A stretch of 64,000 nucleotides of DNA from Bifidobacterium sp. ESL0763 (GCF_029433395.1 NZ_JAQTHW010000002.1:1302001-1366000), one strand, 5' to 3'; positions 7,642 to 17,266 are shown, counted from the stretch's first letter. A program made the numbers and translations. The notes: generated by a model from the letters alone, not told the origin.

Positions 7642-8751
7642 TCAGCGCACGGCTATGGTGGCCAGCAGGGCCGCATGGTCCGAGCCACGCACCGGTTCCA
7701 CGCTCACCTGCCCGGCGTCGATGCCCTGGTCGACCAGCACGTGGTCGATGCCGACGAGATGGGGCACGCCGGGAATGTCGCCCGGCCAGGTGAACGCCGG
7801 CCCGTGCCCCGAGACGCTGGCCGCGTCGCGAAAGCGCGACCCCAGGATGTTGCGGAAGGCGGTGTGGTCGGTGGTGGCGTTGAAATCACCCATGAACACG
7901 TAGCGGGTGTTGGCATGCGAGCGCATCAGCGCCAGCTCGTCGAGCGACTCGTTCCATTGGCGCCAGTAGCCGGGCTTGGGTGAAGTGGTGTGCACGGAGA
8001 CGAACCGGACCTCGCTTCTGCCGAAGCCCACCGTCCCTCCGGGCATGAAGGAGGCCGAGGAATCCACGTCGTCGTCGGCCGGCGAGTCGAGCGGCGTGGC
8101 CGACCACAGGCCGTTGCCGTAGGTGCCGTCAGAGGAGGAGACCTGCGAATAGGGCAGATATTCCCCGATTCCCGCCGCGTCGAGCGCCCGCACGAACGGC
8201 CGGGTGGTCTCCTGCAGGGCCAGCACCTCGACGCGCTTGTCGCGCACCAGCTCGACGATCGCCTGCGGGTCGGCACGTCCCTTGTATACGTTGAGCGTCA
8301 TGACCCGGGCATAGTTGTCATCGAGGTCGGCGTGCGCCTGGTCGACCGCCGTCACCGCCGCCTGCGGCAGACGCGAGGCCTTGAAATAGGGGGCTTGGTA
8401 GAAGCCCAACAACCCCACGCACAGCACCGACAGGACGGCGGCGACCCACCGTCTGCCCGCCAGCGCGAGGACGAGGGCGAGCACGGCGGGCAGCAGCAGC
8501 CATGGGGCGGCCGCCACCAGCGTCGGCACGTAGGGCAGGGCCTGCAGCTCCTCGGGCAGCTCGCGGGCGATGGCGCCGACGAGGGTGGGCACCAGCAGCA
8601 GCCAGGCGAGCACGGCCAGCAGGCCACGCACGAATCCGATATGCTTCCCTTTTCCCTTGGCTTTCTTGGGCTTCCGGGCTTTCGCCGATTTCGAGGTTTT
8701 CCCGGATTTCGGGGCTTTCGCCGAGGCGCCCCTGCGTCGTGTGCCCGCCAT
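7642..8751 (-). CDS. Membrane-anchored endonuclease/exonuclease/phosphatase family protein
   Basis: A 369-residue protein starting at ATG 8751 (MAGTRRRGAS), preceded by GGGGAGG. The first 40 residues are very rich in Lys and Arg, followed by two or three hydrophobic segments (about 40-130). The rest is an EEP-fold domain: MTLNVYKG (about 165), VEVLALQET (about 187), YVFMGDFNAT (about 300) and GIDHVLVD near the end are the catalytic and metal-binding motifs. Such proteins cleave phosphodiesters or phosphomonoesters, and several act at the outer membrane surface; the substrate here cannot be read from sequence. A longer upstream frame is not supported. It diverges from the isoaspartyl peptidase gene. 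Confidence 0.85.
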   Translation of the reverse strand: MAGTRRRGASAKAPKSGKTSKSAKARKPKKAKGKGKHIGFVRGLLAVLAWLLLVPTLVGAIARELPEELQALPYVPTLVAAAPWLLLPAVLALVLALAGRRWVAAVLSVLCVGLLGFYQAPYFKASRLPQAAVTAVDQAHADLDDNYARVMTLNVYKGRADPQAIVELVRDKRVEVLALQETTRPFVRALDAAGIGEYLPYSQVSSSDGTYGNGLWSATPLDSPADDDVDSSASFMPGGTVGFGRSEVRFVSVHTTSPKPGYWRQWNESLDELALMRSHANTRYVFMGDFNATTDHTAFRNILGSRFRDAASVSGHGPAFTWPGDIPGVPHLVGIDHVLVDQGIDAGQVSVEPVRGSDHAALLATIAVR

Positions 8752-8961
8752 GCGCGCCTCCCCTGCTGCCAGCCGAACGATCCGATATCCCGGCCATGGT
8801 ATTTCAGGGACCGGAAAACCAGACCCGACCTTTCGCCGGCCGCCGATGAGCCATCGCGCGCGCCCATGGCCAACGGCGGCGTACCATGGCAAACGGAATC
8901 CTTTGTCGGCCACGCGCCCGAGCGCCAGCCGATCCGCAGATAACCGAAAGGCAAGGCGATC

Positions 8962-9894
8962 ATGCCAGCAACCACCCATCCATCAGTCAAGTCGCTCAAG
9001 GCCCCGGGCCCCGACGGCATCCTGCTCGTCATCCACGGCGGCGCCGGAAGCCGAGGCAAGCACAGCACCCCGGAACGCGAGGCCCAGGTCGAGCAGGACC
9101 TGCAGCGCGCGCTCGACGCCGGCTACGCCAAGCTCGAGGAGGGCGCGTGCGCCGAGGACGCGGTGGTGGCCGCCATCCACGTGATGGAGAACGCCCCCGA
9201 GTTCAACGCCGGGCACGGCGCCGCACTGACCAGCGACGGCATCGCGCAGATGGACGCCTGCCTGATGGGCGGCGACGGCGAGGTGGGCGCGGTGGCCGGC
9301 GTGCACACCGTCAAGAACCCGATCGACGCCGCCAAGGCCGTCAAGGAGCAGACCAAGCACGTCCTCTTCGCCGACCCGCAGGACAAGGAACTCGCCGACT
9401 GGGGCGTCGAGACCCGCGACCCGAGCTACTTCATCACCGAGCAGCGCAAGCGGTCGCTGGTCGAGGCGCAGACCAACGGCGACGAGTGGGAGAAGCACGG
9501 TACCATCGGCGCCGTGGCCCGTGACGCGCGCGGCCATCTCGCCGCGGCCACCTCCACCGGCGGCATCACCAACCAGATGCACGGCCGCGTGGGCGACACT
9601 CCCCTGCCCGGCTGCGGCACCTATGCCAACGACGAGACCGTGGCGGTCTCCGGCACCGGCATCGGCGAGGCGTTCATGCGCACGGTGGCCTGCCACCAGG
9701 TCTCCGACCGCGTCAGGTTCGCCGGCCAGAGCCCGCTCGACGCGGCCAGCGCCACCCTCGACGACATCGACGCCCACCATGGCGACGGCGGCCTCATCGC
9801 GGTGCCCGCCCACGGCGACGGCGTCATCGCCTTCAATAGCGAGATGATGAACTGCGGCTACAAGTCCCCCGCCGGTAGCCACGTGCAGGGCTGA
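8962..9894 (+). CDS. iaaA: Isoaspartyl peptidase/L-asparaginase (Ntn-hydrolase)
   Basis: This enzyme hydrolyses isoaspartyl dipeptides and L-asparagine. It is made as a 310-residue precursor that cleaves itself at an internal threonine. The LLVIHGGAG motif is near residue 24 and the processing site HGTIGAVARD lies near residue 180; the Thr there is the expected nucleophile. The C-terminal half contains AAATSTGG and GDTPLPGCG, which shape the active site. The ATG at 8962 has a modest AAGG upstream. It is a single-gene unit that diverges from the EEP-family gene and ends at a strong hairpin (9914-9953). Confidence 0.93.
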   Translation: MPATTHPSVKSLKAPGPDGILLVIHGGAGSRGKHSTPEREAQVEQDLQRALDAGYAKLEEGACAEDAVVAAIHVMENAPEFNAGHGAALTSDGIAQMDACLMGGDGEVGAVAGVHTVKNPIDAAKAVKEQTKHVLFADPQDKELADWGVETRDPSYFITEQRKRSLVEAQTNGDEWEKHGTIGAVARDARGHLAAATSTGGITNQMHGRVGDTPLPGCGTYANDETVAVSGTGIGEAFMRTVACHQVSDRVRFAGQSPLDAASATLDDIDAHHGDGGLIAVPAHGDGVIAFNSEMMNCGYKSPAGSHVQG

Positions 9895-9913
9895 GCAGGG
9901 CACTCAGGCATAC

Positions 9914-9953
9914 AAGAGGGCTGCCACCGATTCGTTTCGGTGGCAGCCCTCTT
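9914..9953 (+). terminator. Terminator after the isoaspartyl peptidase gene
   Basis: A perfect 17-bp stem (9914-9930 with 9937-9953) with a 6-nt loop lies 20 bp past the stop codon. Confidence 0.85.
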
Positions 9954-10015
9954 CACGACCTTGGACCAGTACGCCCCGATTCACCCACCTGAGCAATCGA
10001 GTGCCTGAAATCAGA

Positions 10016-10059
10016 GAGGAGGGGCGCCCACGGTGATTCTCCCGTGGATGCCCCTCCTC
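10016..10059 (-). terminator. Terminator after the BspA-type surface protein gene
   Basis: GAGGAGGGGC (10016-10025) pairs with 10050-10059, and CCACGG (10028-10033) with CCGTGG (10042-10047). On the minus strand it comes 25 bp after the stop of the LRR protein. Confidence 0.75.
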
Positions 10060-10083
10060 ATGGTCTGGCGTCGGCGCCTCCGG

Positions 10084-12030
10084 TCACTCCTGCATTTCGA
10101 TCGAACGGTGACGGGCGATTATGGAATCGTCCTCATTATGACGGAAAACCAGCATGACGACGATGGCCGCCGCCAACAGGAGCAACAGCATCGACATAGG
10201 CGCAGGCCTCATGGAAGCCGACTGACGGGAGTCCGCCGCCTGGGTCCCGCAGACATACGCCGACGGAATCACCGTACCGGGATAATAGCTGGCCGCAGCA
10301 CACCTGCCATAGCCGCCGTTGCCGCCATGCGTCACGGCACGCGGACCGTCAAGGGCATGGTCGCCTCCGGCCAGCGCCGCCGCACCCTGCGAGACCGGTC
10401 CGAAGGCCGGAGCCCGAACGAGGGAGGTGCCCTGCGACGAAACCCTGCCAGATGGCTTCGGGGCCACGGGCGAATCATGCTGAACGGTCGATGAAGTCGA
10501 TGCCCCAGGTGCCGGCACATGTTCCCAGACCTGGTAGAGGACCTGCCCCTCAGCCTTTGAGAAATCGACCGCGTCGCCCTGGCGATAGGTGGGGGTCGTG
10601 GCATTGGGCGTGGTGGCCCAGCCGGCGAACCGATAGTCCTTCGACACCTTGCCGTGGCCGTCAAGCAACGTGAAGGCACTGCCCGGCGCCTTAAGCGAGG
10701 AAACCACCGTGCCATCAGCCAGCGTGCCGGATCCGCCCAGCACGGTCTTTCTGGAATCCTGCCCATGCTCCTGGACGCTGGTGCCTTCCGGGAGACTTTG
10801 TGAGGGAGCGAACGTCAGACGCCGCTGCCACACATACATTCCCCCACGGTTGGGGTCCGACTCATGTGTCCGGAACGTGAGTTCGTAGGTCGAATACGGG
10901 ATCGAGGAATCCACACCTGCGAGACCAGGGCCAGCCACCTGAATCCACTTACCCGTATACCCGTCTTGCGTGGAAGGCAACACATCGTGACATGCCGCAT
11001 CGTAATAAAATTCCAATTCCGATGGGAATATGACCTGCGAGAGATGTTCGCAACCGGGGAAGAAATCCTCGTAGGTATAATATTCGGACGCGTGCCTGAA
11101 CCCACGCAAATCCAACTTAGTGAGACTCTGGCAGCCTTCAAACGTATGGTTCAGGCTGGTGACATGGATGGCGTCGAAATGACTCAGATCGAGGTTGTCG
11201 AGCCTAGAGCAGCCGTAGAACATGCACCACATGTTGGTGACGTTTCGGCCATCGAAACCACTGAGATCAAGGTATTTGAGCCTATCGCAGTTGTAGAACA
11301 TGCCACCCATGTTGGTGACACTGCCAGTATCGAAATGGGAGACATCCAAGTTGGTGAGTCCCAAGCAGTAATAGAACATGTCAAGCATGTCAGTGACATG
11401 GCTGGTGTCAAAATGGGAGACATCCAGGGAAGTGAGATCGACGCAGTTACGGAACATACTTCTCATCGTGGTGACATGGCTGGTGTCGAGAAGGACGATG
11501 TTCTCGATCGAGGTCAACCTCGACATGTCTTTGAACAGTTCGCTGGAGTCGGCGGGAAGCCTGATGGGACCGCCCTCGAACCGGATAACCGTAATATGCG
11601 ACACATAGGGCTCGACGGCCTTGGCTTGGTTGCGGAATGTGGCCTTGTCGAGTGTGCCACCATCCGCCGGGGCGGTGACGGTGAGCGCGGTGCCCTCCAC
11701 GGCGTAACGAACACCGTTGACCTGGAGCCTGGAACCTTCGCCCTGCGTCTGGGAACGAAGCCGGGAGCCCTCGTCTCCGGCAGACTGCTTTAAGGTCTGG
11801 GCGGCGTCATCCTCGGATACTCCCTCACTGCCTGCAGAGCCATTGGCCTCGCCTGAGGCTACGGCACCCTGTCCGTCGGACCGCTCCTCGCTCTTTGCCT
11901 GGGCGGCTTGCTGCGCATCATCCGATTGCGCTTGCTGAATCCCACTGGCGGCCGAGAAAACGGGCGCGGCCAGCATCGCCACGCCGGCCAACGCGCCCAC
12001 CAGCACCTTGGTCATCTTCTTCCTTGCCAT
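10084..12030 (-). CDS. BspA-type (DUF285) leucine-rich repeat surface protein
   Basis: A 648-residue exported protein. The ATG at 12030 (MARKKMTKVL) follows AGGGAG. An N-terminal signal peptide (about 1-28) is followed by a low-complexity Gln/Ser/Glu-rich stretch (about 30-90). At about 175-340 are five DUF285-type repeats of about 24 residues, with cores such as LDVSHFDTSHVTDM and MFYNCDRLKYLDLS. An InlB-type B-repeat region follows (about 390-510, ending YQVWEH), then a Pro/Ser linker. The C-terminus is a single membrane helix (MLLLLLAAAIVVMLVF) with a charged tail; I see no LPXTG-like motif, so anchoring is by the helix. Proteins of this kind bind host matrix or other bacteria; no ligand is known here. 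Confidence 0.88.
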   Translation of the reverse strand: MARKKMTKVLVGALAGVAMLAAPVFSAASGIQQAQSDDAQQAAQAKSEERSDGQGAVASGEANGSAGSEGVSEDDAAQTLKQSAGDEGSRLRSQTQGEGSRLQVNGVRYAVEGTALTVTAPADGGTLDKATFRNQAKAVEPYVSHITVIRFEGGPIRLPADSSELFKDMSRLTSIENIVLLDTSHVTTMRSMFRNCVDLTSLDVSHFDTSHVTDMLDMFYYCLGLTNLDVSHFDTGSVTNMGGMFYNCDRLKYLDLSGFDGRNVTNMWCMFYGCSRLDNLDLSHFDAIHVTSLNHTFEGCQSLTKLDLRGFRHASEYYTYEDFFPGCEHLSQVIFPSELEFYYDAACHDVLPSTQDGYTGKWIQVAGPGLAGVDSSIPYSTYELTFRTHESDPNRGGMYVWQRRLTFAPSQSLPEGTSVQEHGQDSRKTVLGGSGTLADGTVVSSLKAPGSAFTLLDGHGKVSKDYRFAGWATTPNATTPTYRQGDAVDFSKAEGQVLYQVWEHVPAPGASTSSTVQHDSPVAPKPSGRVSSQGTSLVRAPAFGPVSQGAAALAGGDHALDGPRAVTHGGNGGYGRCAAASYYPGTVIPSAYVCGTQAADSRQSASMRPAPMSMLLLLLAAAIVVMLVFRHNEDDSIIARHRSIEMQE

Positions 12031-12411
12031 CGCACTCACTCCCTGACATACACCCGTTGTCCGAATCTCAACTCTACGTACAGGCGATATATTCAAGTTA
12101 TCTATATATGTCCAATATAATTACGAATCCCCAACACTTCAAACAGGGCCAGATTCCAAGGAAACGACACCACGTCCATCGGCACTCATGCAGGCCCACA
12201 GAACGTCTGCCATAAAACGTTTTTACCTGTCGGCGATGTCATTGCTGACCAGTCACCACATATGTATTGCAACGATTGCCGCACAGCCTTAACAACCAAT
12301 GCGGAATCCTTGACCGCCATCATCCATGCAAACACGCATTACGCCATAAGCGAATAGCGGACACGACCCTCAAGAAGCACGGACGCCCTCGTTCCCAGGA
12401 GAAATACAAAA
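12031..12411. other. AT-richer gene-free region upstream of the BspA-type gene
   Basis: About 380 bp without a credible gene. The part next to the LRR gene (about 12070-12130) is AT-rich and should hold its promoter. The rest shows no repeat or RNA structure I can support, apart from the terminator at its left end. Confidence 0.5.
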
Positions 12412-12448
12412 AGGGCCATCCGACGGATCGCTCCTGACGGATGGCCCT
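12412..12448 (-). terminator. Terminator after the oligopeptide-binding lipoprotein gene
   Basis: AGGGCCATCCG (12412-12422) pairs with 12438-12448. On the minus strand the stem is followed directly by a run of Ts, a classical intrinsic terminator. Confidence 0.85.
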
Positions 12449-12479
12449 CACCGAACCTCTCGGCGAAAGGTCGCGAGGC

Positions 12480-14129
12480 CTACTTGGTGATGGTGTTGTA
12501 GGTGGGCAGGTTCGTGTAGTCGAAGTGCACGTTGCTCACCTTCGTGGATGCTGCGGCGGCCACGTCCTCGTCCCACAGCGGGATCGAGGGCATGTCCTGC
12601 AGCAGGATCTCCTGGGCCGTCTGGAAATCGGCGGTGCGCTTGGCGACGTCGGTCTGCGAGAGCGCCTGGGCTAGCGCCTTGTCGAACTCCGGGTTCTTGT
12701 AGTCGCCGTCGTTGGAGCCGTGGCCGTCGGCCGATGACGAGGCATAGAGCGGGGTCATGTAGTCCTCGGCGGTCGGGTAGTCGAGCATCCAGCCGGCGCG
12801 GAACGCGGTCTTGATCGACCGGTTGCTGACCTGGTTGCGGATGTCGCTGAAGGTCGGGTAGGGATCGCCGGAGGCGTCGATGCCCAGCGTGTTCTTCAGG
12901 CCGTTGCACACCGCGTCCACCCACGGCTTGTGCGCCGCGTCGGAGTTGTAGGCGATCTTGAAGGTGCCGGAGAACTTGGAGATGGCATCGGCCTGCTTCC
13001 AGAGCTTCTTGGCCTTGGCGGGGTTATATTGCAGGTTGCCCGAGTCCTTGAGCTTGGCGGAATGCTCGGGGACCAGCGGCGAGGTGAAGTCGGTGGCCGG
13101 GGTCTTGGTGCCCGAATAGATCTTGTTGACGATCGTCTTGCGGTCGATGGCCATCGAGATGGCCTGGCGGCGCAGGTTGCCTTCCTTGCCCGGGCCGAAG
13201 TGGGCCAGGTTCTCGGGGATGGTGAAGCCCTGATAGGAGGAGCCGGGCTGCACGAAGGCCTTGACCGACGAATCGGAGCGGAAGGTCTTGAGGGCCGACT
13301 GCGGCACCTCCACCATCACGTCGAGATTGCCGGATTGCAGGTCGGAGTAAGCGGCATCCTCGCTGGTGTAGACGCGGTAGTCGATGCCGGCGTTGGCGGC
13401 CTTGCGCGCGCCATGGTAATCCGGGTTCTTCACCACCAGGATGTCGGTGTTAGGCTGCCACGACTTGAACTTGTAGGGGCCGTCGCCGATGGGCGCCTTG
13501 CCGAAGGCCTTCATGTCCTTGTAGGCCACGGAAGGCAGCGGGAAGAAGGACTGGTGGGCCAGCTGGATGGGGAAGACCGAATCCGGGCTCGCCAGGGTGA
13601 CCACGAGGGTCAGCGGGTCCTTGACCTCGAGGCCGGAGAGCTTGGCGTCGGCGGCGACGTTCGGATCCTGCAGCTCGTCATAGCCCTTGATGATCGACAT
13701 GCGGCTGGACTGCTTCAGCCCGTTCTTGGAATTGGCCGCGTAGCTCCACGCGTCGGCGAACGAGGTGGCGGTGACGGCCTCGCCGTTGGTGAACTTCCAT
13801 CCGTCATTGAGCTTGATGGTGTACTGGGTAGCGTCGGCGTTGGGGGTGATCGACTTGGCGACCTCCATGTGCTGCTTGCCCTTGGCGTCGTAGCTGACCA
13901 GGCCCTCGAAGAGGTAGCGGATGACCTTGCCGCCACCCATCTCGTTGGTGTCGGCCGGCACCAGCGGGCTCTGCGGCTCGGTGTTGTCGACCTTGATGAT
14001 CTTGTCGCTCGACGCCTTCGTGCCGCCCTGGTCGCTGCCGGACGAGCTTCCGCAGCCAGCCACCGACACCAGCGCCGCCGCGGCGACGAGGGCCGCGAGC
14101 GCGCGCCCTGCCCATGTTCTCGAAGCCAT
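12480..14129 (-). CDS. Oligopeptide ABC transporter substrate-binding lipoprotein (OppA/DppA family)
   Basis: An extracellular peptide-binding lipoprotein of SBP family 5 that would deliver peptides to an Opp/Dpp-type importer. The 549-residue protein starts at ATG 14129 with AAAGGGAG upstream. The signal peptide ends in the lipobox VSVAGC, so Cys near residue 26 is lipidated. The mature part has family features such as TQYTIKLNDGWKFTNGE (about 95-111) and the C-terminal MPSIPLWDED (about 520). No permease or ATPase gene is adjacent, so it is an orphan binding protein that must use a transporter encoded elsewhere. The length is normal. Confidence 0.92.
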   Translation of the reverse strand: MASRTWAGRALAALVAAAALVSVAGCGSSSGSDQGGTKASSDKIIKVDNTEPQSPLVPADTNEMGGGKVIRYLFEGLVSYDAKGKQHMEVAKSITPNADATQYTIKLNDGWKFTNGEAVTATSFADAWSYAANSKNGLKQSSRMSIIKGYDELQDPNVAADAKLSGLEVKDPLTLVVTLASPDSVFPIQLAHQSFFPLPSVAYKDMKAFGKAPIGDGPYKFKSWQPNTDILVVKNPDYHGARKAANAGIDYRVYTSEDAAYSDLQSGNLDVMVEVPQSALKTFRSDSSVKAFVQPGSSYQGFTIPENLAHFGPGKEGNLRRQAISMAIDRKTIVNKIYSGTKTPATDFTSPLVPEHSAKLKDSGNLQYNPAKAKKLWKQADAISKFSGTFKIAYNSDAAHKPWVDAVCNGLKNTLGIDASGDPYPTFSDIRNQVSNRSIKTAFRAGWMLDYPTAEDYMTPLYASSSADGHGSNDGDYKNPEFDKALAQALSQTDVAKRTADFQTAQEILLQDMPSIPLWDEDVAAAASTKVSNVHFDYTNLPTYNTITK

Positions 14130-14424
14130 GTTTCTCCCTTTCGTTCGTTTTCCGCCATTCCCATATGACGCAAGTATTCATGAGCATCGTTGCCTAATGC
14201 TCATAGCCACCTTTGGATTATAGGCCACCGGCATGTTTCGGCACCGTGAAAAACGGTCAAAATGGACAGACGCCATGGCCAAAACTAGAAGAAAAACTTA
14301 TATCGCGCGCCGAAACCCTACGGCCACAACGGTTTTGCGAAAAGAGACCGCAGCGAATCGCAAGTGGAAAAGATCCGTCATCGGAGATGACACGACACGC
14401 CTTGGGCTGGCGTGCGGAAAGGAT
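14130..14424. other. Leader of the binding-protein gene
   Basis: About 295 bp between the tRNA gene and the lipoprotein gene, both on the minus strand. It is AT-richer near 14160-14230, as expected of a promoter. I see no gene or repeat. Confidence 0.4.
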
Positions 14425-14500
14425 TGGTGCCCGGAATCAGATTCGAACTGACGACACCCGCTTTAGGAGAGCGGTGCTCTATCCCCTGAGCTACCCGGGC
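14425..14500 (-). tRNA. tRNA-Arg (anticodon CCU)
   Basis: The minus strand folds into a full cloverleaf. The acceptor stem GCCCGGG pairs with TCCGGGC, and the T-loop is TTCGAAT. The anticodon stem CCGCT/AGCGG encloses the loop CTCCTAA, giving anticodon CCU. The 3' end reads ACCA, so CCA is encoded. A DUF4391/vsr pair of likely accessory origin lies next to it, and tRNA genes are common insertion points. Confidence 0.95.
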
Positions 14501-14670
14501 AACATCTTGGATTATACACTGGCGCATGGCCCGCGGTCCTCCGGCACGCCGAAACGCATTTCGCACGCCTTCGCCGCGCCGCCGGGAAACGTCCACTAGA
14601 CTTGGGGGAAGCATGGCCAAGGAATGCCGGCGAACCACGGCTCGCCGTCCAAAGCGAAAGAAGGTCGACG

Positions 14671-15417
14671 ATGACTGCCGCACACTGTGGAAGCGTTTCC
14701 GCTCCGGGGTTGGGACTACCCGCCTCATGCGCGATCGGCGAGGCAAAGGGCACCCTGCCCAAGCAGATGTTCGCCAGGGGCGTCTCCTCGAGGCTCAAGC
14801 AACGCTTCGCCAACGACATCGGGTCCATCGCGATGCTGGCGCTGCTGCGCCCCGGCACGATCGGTGTCGAGGCCGGCAAGAAGGTGCGCGAGATCCTCGT
14901 CATCGGCCTGCGCCAGCAGTGCGCCGAGGCGCCGAAGGAGGTCATGGAGCATATCGCCGGCCTGCGTGCCGCCTCCAACATCCTCTTCGTATGTGTGCGC
15001 GACGATGATATGGACGACCAGGCGGATGCCGAGAGCGACCGGAAGGCCGACGCCACGGGCGAGCAATGCCTCTTCGCGCTGCGCCGCGTCGAACCCGCCA
15101 AGGCCGGCCACCAGGGCCAAGCCCAGGCCACCATCCTCACCAGCGAGTGGCAGCCGGCGGGCCATGCGAAGCTCAGCCTCAACGGAACGGACCTCGACGA
15201 GGTGTGGCGCAGCCTGTGCGCGCAGGTGATCCTGGGCGACGAGGACGGCAGCGACCTGGAGCAGAAAATCGCGCTGCACCGCCGTGCCATCGAGCTGCAG
15301 GAGGAGATCGCGAAGCTGGAAGGCGACCACCATCGCGCCAAGAACGCGCAGAAACGCAACGAGATCTTCGCCAAGCTGCGCGCCGACCGCGCCGAACTCG
15401 AGAAGCTGCGGGCCTAG
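14671..15417 (+). CDS. DUF4391 domain protein
   Basis: A 248-residue protein with the layout of DUF4391: LGLPASCAIG and TLPKQMF near the start, a mixed alpha/beta core including TILTSEWQP, and a C-terminal coiled coil (about 205-248: RAIELQEEIAKLEGDHH and repeats of LRADRAELEKL). I chose the ATG at 14671 (MTAAHCGSVS), with GAAGG upstream; an in-frame extension of 23 codons exists. In other bacteria DUF4391 genes usually accompany a helicase and a DNA methyltransferase in restriction-like operons; neither is present here. Its stop codon overlaps that of the convergent vsr gene. Function is unknown; it may be the remnant of a defence locus. Confidence 0.7.
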   Translation: MTAAHCGSVSAPGLGLPASCAIGEAKGTLPKQMFARGVSSRLKQRFANDIGSIAMLALLRPGTIGVEAGKKVREILVIGLRQQCAEAPKEVMEHIAGLRAASNILFVCVRDDDMDDQADAESDRKADATGEQCLFALRRVEPAKAGHQGQAQATILTSEWQPAGHAKLSLNGTDLDEVWRSLCAQVILGDEDGSDLEQKIALHRRAIELQEEIAKLEGDHHRAKNAQKRNEIFAKLRADRAELEKLRA

Positions 15418-15974
15418 CGCGGTTCGTCGCCGCCCTTGTCTTGGATCTGGCCATCGTCCGTCCCGTCGACGATCTGGCGGTAGAGCCGCTCCAACGTCTG
15501 CTCGCGCCTGACCTTGGTGAGCTCGCACTCCCAGACCACGATGACGCGCCAGCCCTGCGCCTCCAGCTCGGCCTTCTGCCGGGCGTCGCGCTCGTGGTTG
15601 CGCAGCAGCTTGGCCGTCCAGAACTCCACATTGGATTTCGGCAGCCGATATTTCGGGCAACCGGAGTGCATGTGCCAGAAGCAGCCGTTGACGAACACCA
15701 TCGCGTGCCATTTGGGCAGCACCACGTCGGGGTGACCCGGGTAGCGCTTGTCGTTCTTGCGGAATCTCAGGCCACGGGCGAAAAGGTAGCGGCGCACCAG
15801 CACCTCGATCTTGGTGTCCTTGCCGCGGATATGCGACATGATGTAGCTGCGGGTGCCGCGCTCGTATTTCTCGGCCTTCCCGCCGCGTTTCGTCGCTACA
15901 GTCCTGCCACCCTTCTCCGCCGCGACGGTCTTGCCGCCTTTCCCCGCACTCGCCTGTCCTGCCATACCCTCCAT
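15414..15974 (-). CDS. vsr: Very short patch repair endonuclease
   Basis: Vsr nicks next to T:G mismatches that arise when methylated cytosine deaminates, and normally partners a Dcm-type cytosine methyltransferase. The 186-residue protein has a basic Gly/Lys-rich N-terminal tail (about 1-38) before the Vsr domain. Conserved elements are MSHIRGKDT, GHPDVVLPK with the catalytic Asp, VNGCFWHMH, the SNVEFW segment and GWRVIVVWECEL. The start is uncertain: ATG 15974 or ATG 15965. It overlaps the DUF4391 gene tail to tail by 4 bp, both stops lying in CTAG. No methyltransferase is adjacent, so this Vsr is separated from its usual partner. Confidence 0.88.
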   Translation of the reverse strand: MEGMAGQASAGKGGKTVAAEKGGRTVATKRGGKAEKYERGTRSYIMSHIRGKDTKIEVLVRRYLFARGLRFRKNDKRYPGHPDVVLPKWHAMVFVNGCFWHMHSGCPKYRLPKSNVEFWTAKLLRNHERDARQKAELEAQGWRVIVVWECELTKVRREQTLERLYRQIVDGTDDGQIQDKGGDEPR

Positions 15975-16122
15975 TTGACGACCGAACGGCGACAAGACCG
16001 CAGCGGAAGGCCTACGCCGCCAATCCACACCGCGCTCCCCCGCGTTCCGACTCCCATATTCCCCCGCTATACTTGCTTTCTGAACTTCGAAATTTCGTTC
16101 GCACATCATGCGGGAGGCAGAA

Positions 16123-17178
16123 ATGGGCAGGTTGAACGGCAAGCGCGCCGAGGCGCAGGAGCAAGGGCTCAAGGTCAACGTGGCGATTCTAGGCGCGGGA
16201 CGCATCGCGTGCAAGATGGCCGACACGCTGGTGCGAATGGCCGGCGACCCGAGGTACGCCGAGCTGGTGGCCCCCTATGCCGTGGCCGCGCGGGATGCCG
16301 GACGTGCCGCGGACTTCGCGCACCGGTATGGCTTCGAGGTCTCCTACGGTTCCTACGACGAGCTGCTGGCCGACCCGAAGGTCGATCTCGTCTACATCGC
16401 CACGCCGCACGCGCTGCACGCCGAGCAGGGCATCGCCTGCCTCAGGGCCGGCAAGAACATCCTGGTCGAGAAGTCGTTCACCGCCAATACCGCACAGGCC
16501 GAGCGGCTGCTCGACGTCGCCCACGAGACCGGACTGCTGTGCGCCGAGGCCATCTGGACGCGCTACATGCCCTCGCGCGCGCTCGTCGCCGACCTGATCA
16601 AGTCCGGCGCGATCGGCGAGGTGCAGGCCGCGACGGCCAACCTCTGCTACCCCACCACCAACAAGCCGCGCATGATCGACCCGGCGATGGCCGGCGGCGC
16701 TCTGCTCGACGTGGGCGTCTACCCGCTGAACTTCTTCGACATGGCGCTGGGCGCCGACACCAGCGAGCGCTCCATCAGCAGCATCGAGACCTCGATGGTG
16801 CCCTATGAGACCGGCGTGGACGCCACCGATTCCATCGCGCTGCACTACGACGACGGCGTGATGGCCACGGCCACCTCCTCGATGATGTGCGCCTCGGACC
16901 GCTCCGGCGCCATCTGGGGCACCAAGGGCTATATGGTCTGCCAGAACGTCAACGACATCGAGGGCATCGACCTCTACGACATCGACCACCACCTCACTCG
17001 CCACGTCGACGTGCCCGAGCAGCTCACCGGCTACGAGTACGAGGTGGCGAGCACCGCCAACGCCATCCTCGACGGCAAGGGCGAGTGCGAGGAGATGCCC
17101 CATGCCGACACCCTGCGCATCATGCGCCTCATGGACCGGATCCGCGGCATCTGGGGCCTCAAGTACCCGTTCGAGTGA
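16123..17178 (+). CDS. Gfo/Idh/MocA family oxidoreductase
   Basis: An NAD(P)-dependent sugar or polyol oxidoreductase of 351 residues. The ATG at 16123 follows GGGAGG at good spacing. The Rossmann part opens with VNVAILGAGRIA (about 18-29). The family's EKP-type motif appears as VEKSFTAN (about 118), followed by GGALLDVGVYPLNFFDMALG (about 189-208) in the substrate domain. The substrate cannot be assigned. It is a single gene and a perfect 16-bp palindrome (17267-17302) lies past its stop, which could serve as a terminator. Confidence 0.85.
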   Translation: MGRLNGKRAEAQEQGLKVNVAILGAGRIACKMADTLVRMAGDPRYAELVAPYAVAARDAGRAADFAHRYGFEVSYGSYDELLADPKVDLVYIATPHALHAEQGIACLRAGKNILVEKSFTANTAQAERLLDVAHETGLLCAEAIWTRYMPSRALVADLIKSGAIGEVQAATANLCYPTTNKPRMIDPAMAGGALLDVGVYPLNFFDMALGADTSERSISSIETSMVPYETGVDATDSIALHYDDGVMATATSSMMCASDRSGAIWGTKGYMVCQNVNDIEGIDLYDIDHHLTRHVDVPEQLTGYEYEVASTANAILDGKGECEEMPHADTLRIMRLMDRIRGIWGLKYPFE

Positions 17179-17266
17179 GGTTTCGGCTTGCGGGGCTGGC
17201 GAGCTGGCGTTCCTGATGAGTTCGACTGCCCCAGCAGTCCCAGCCGATTCAGCAGTCCCAGCCGAC

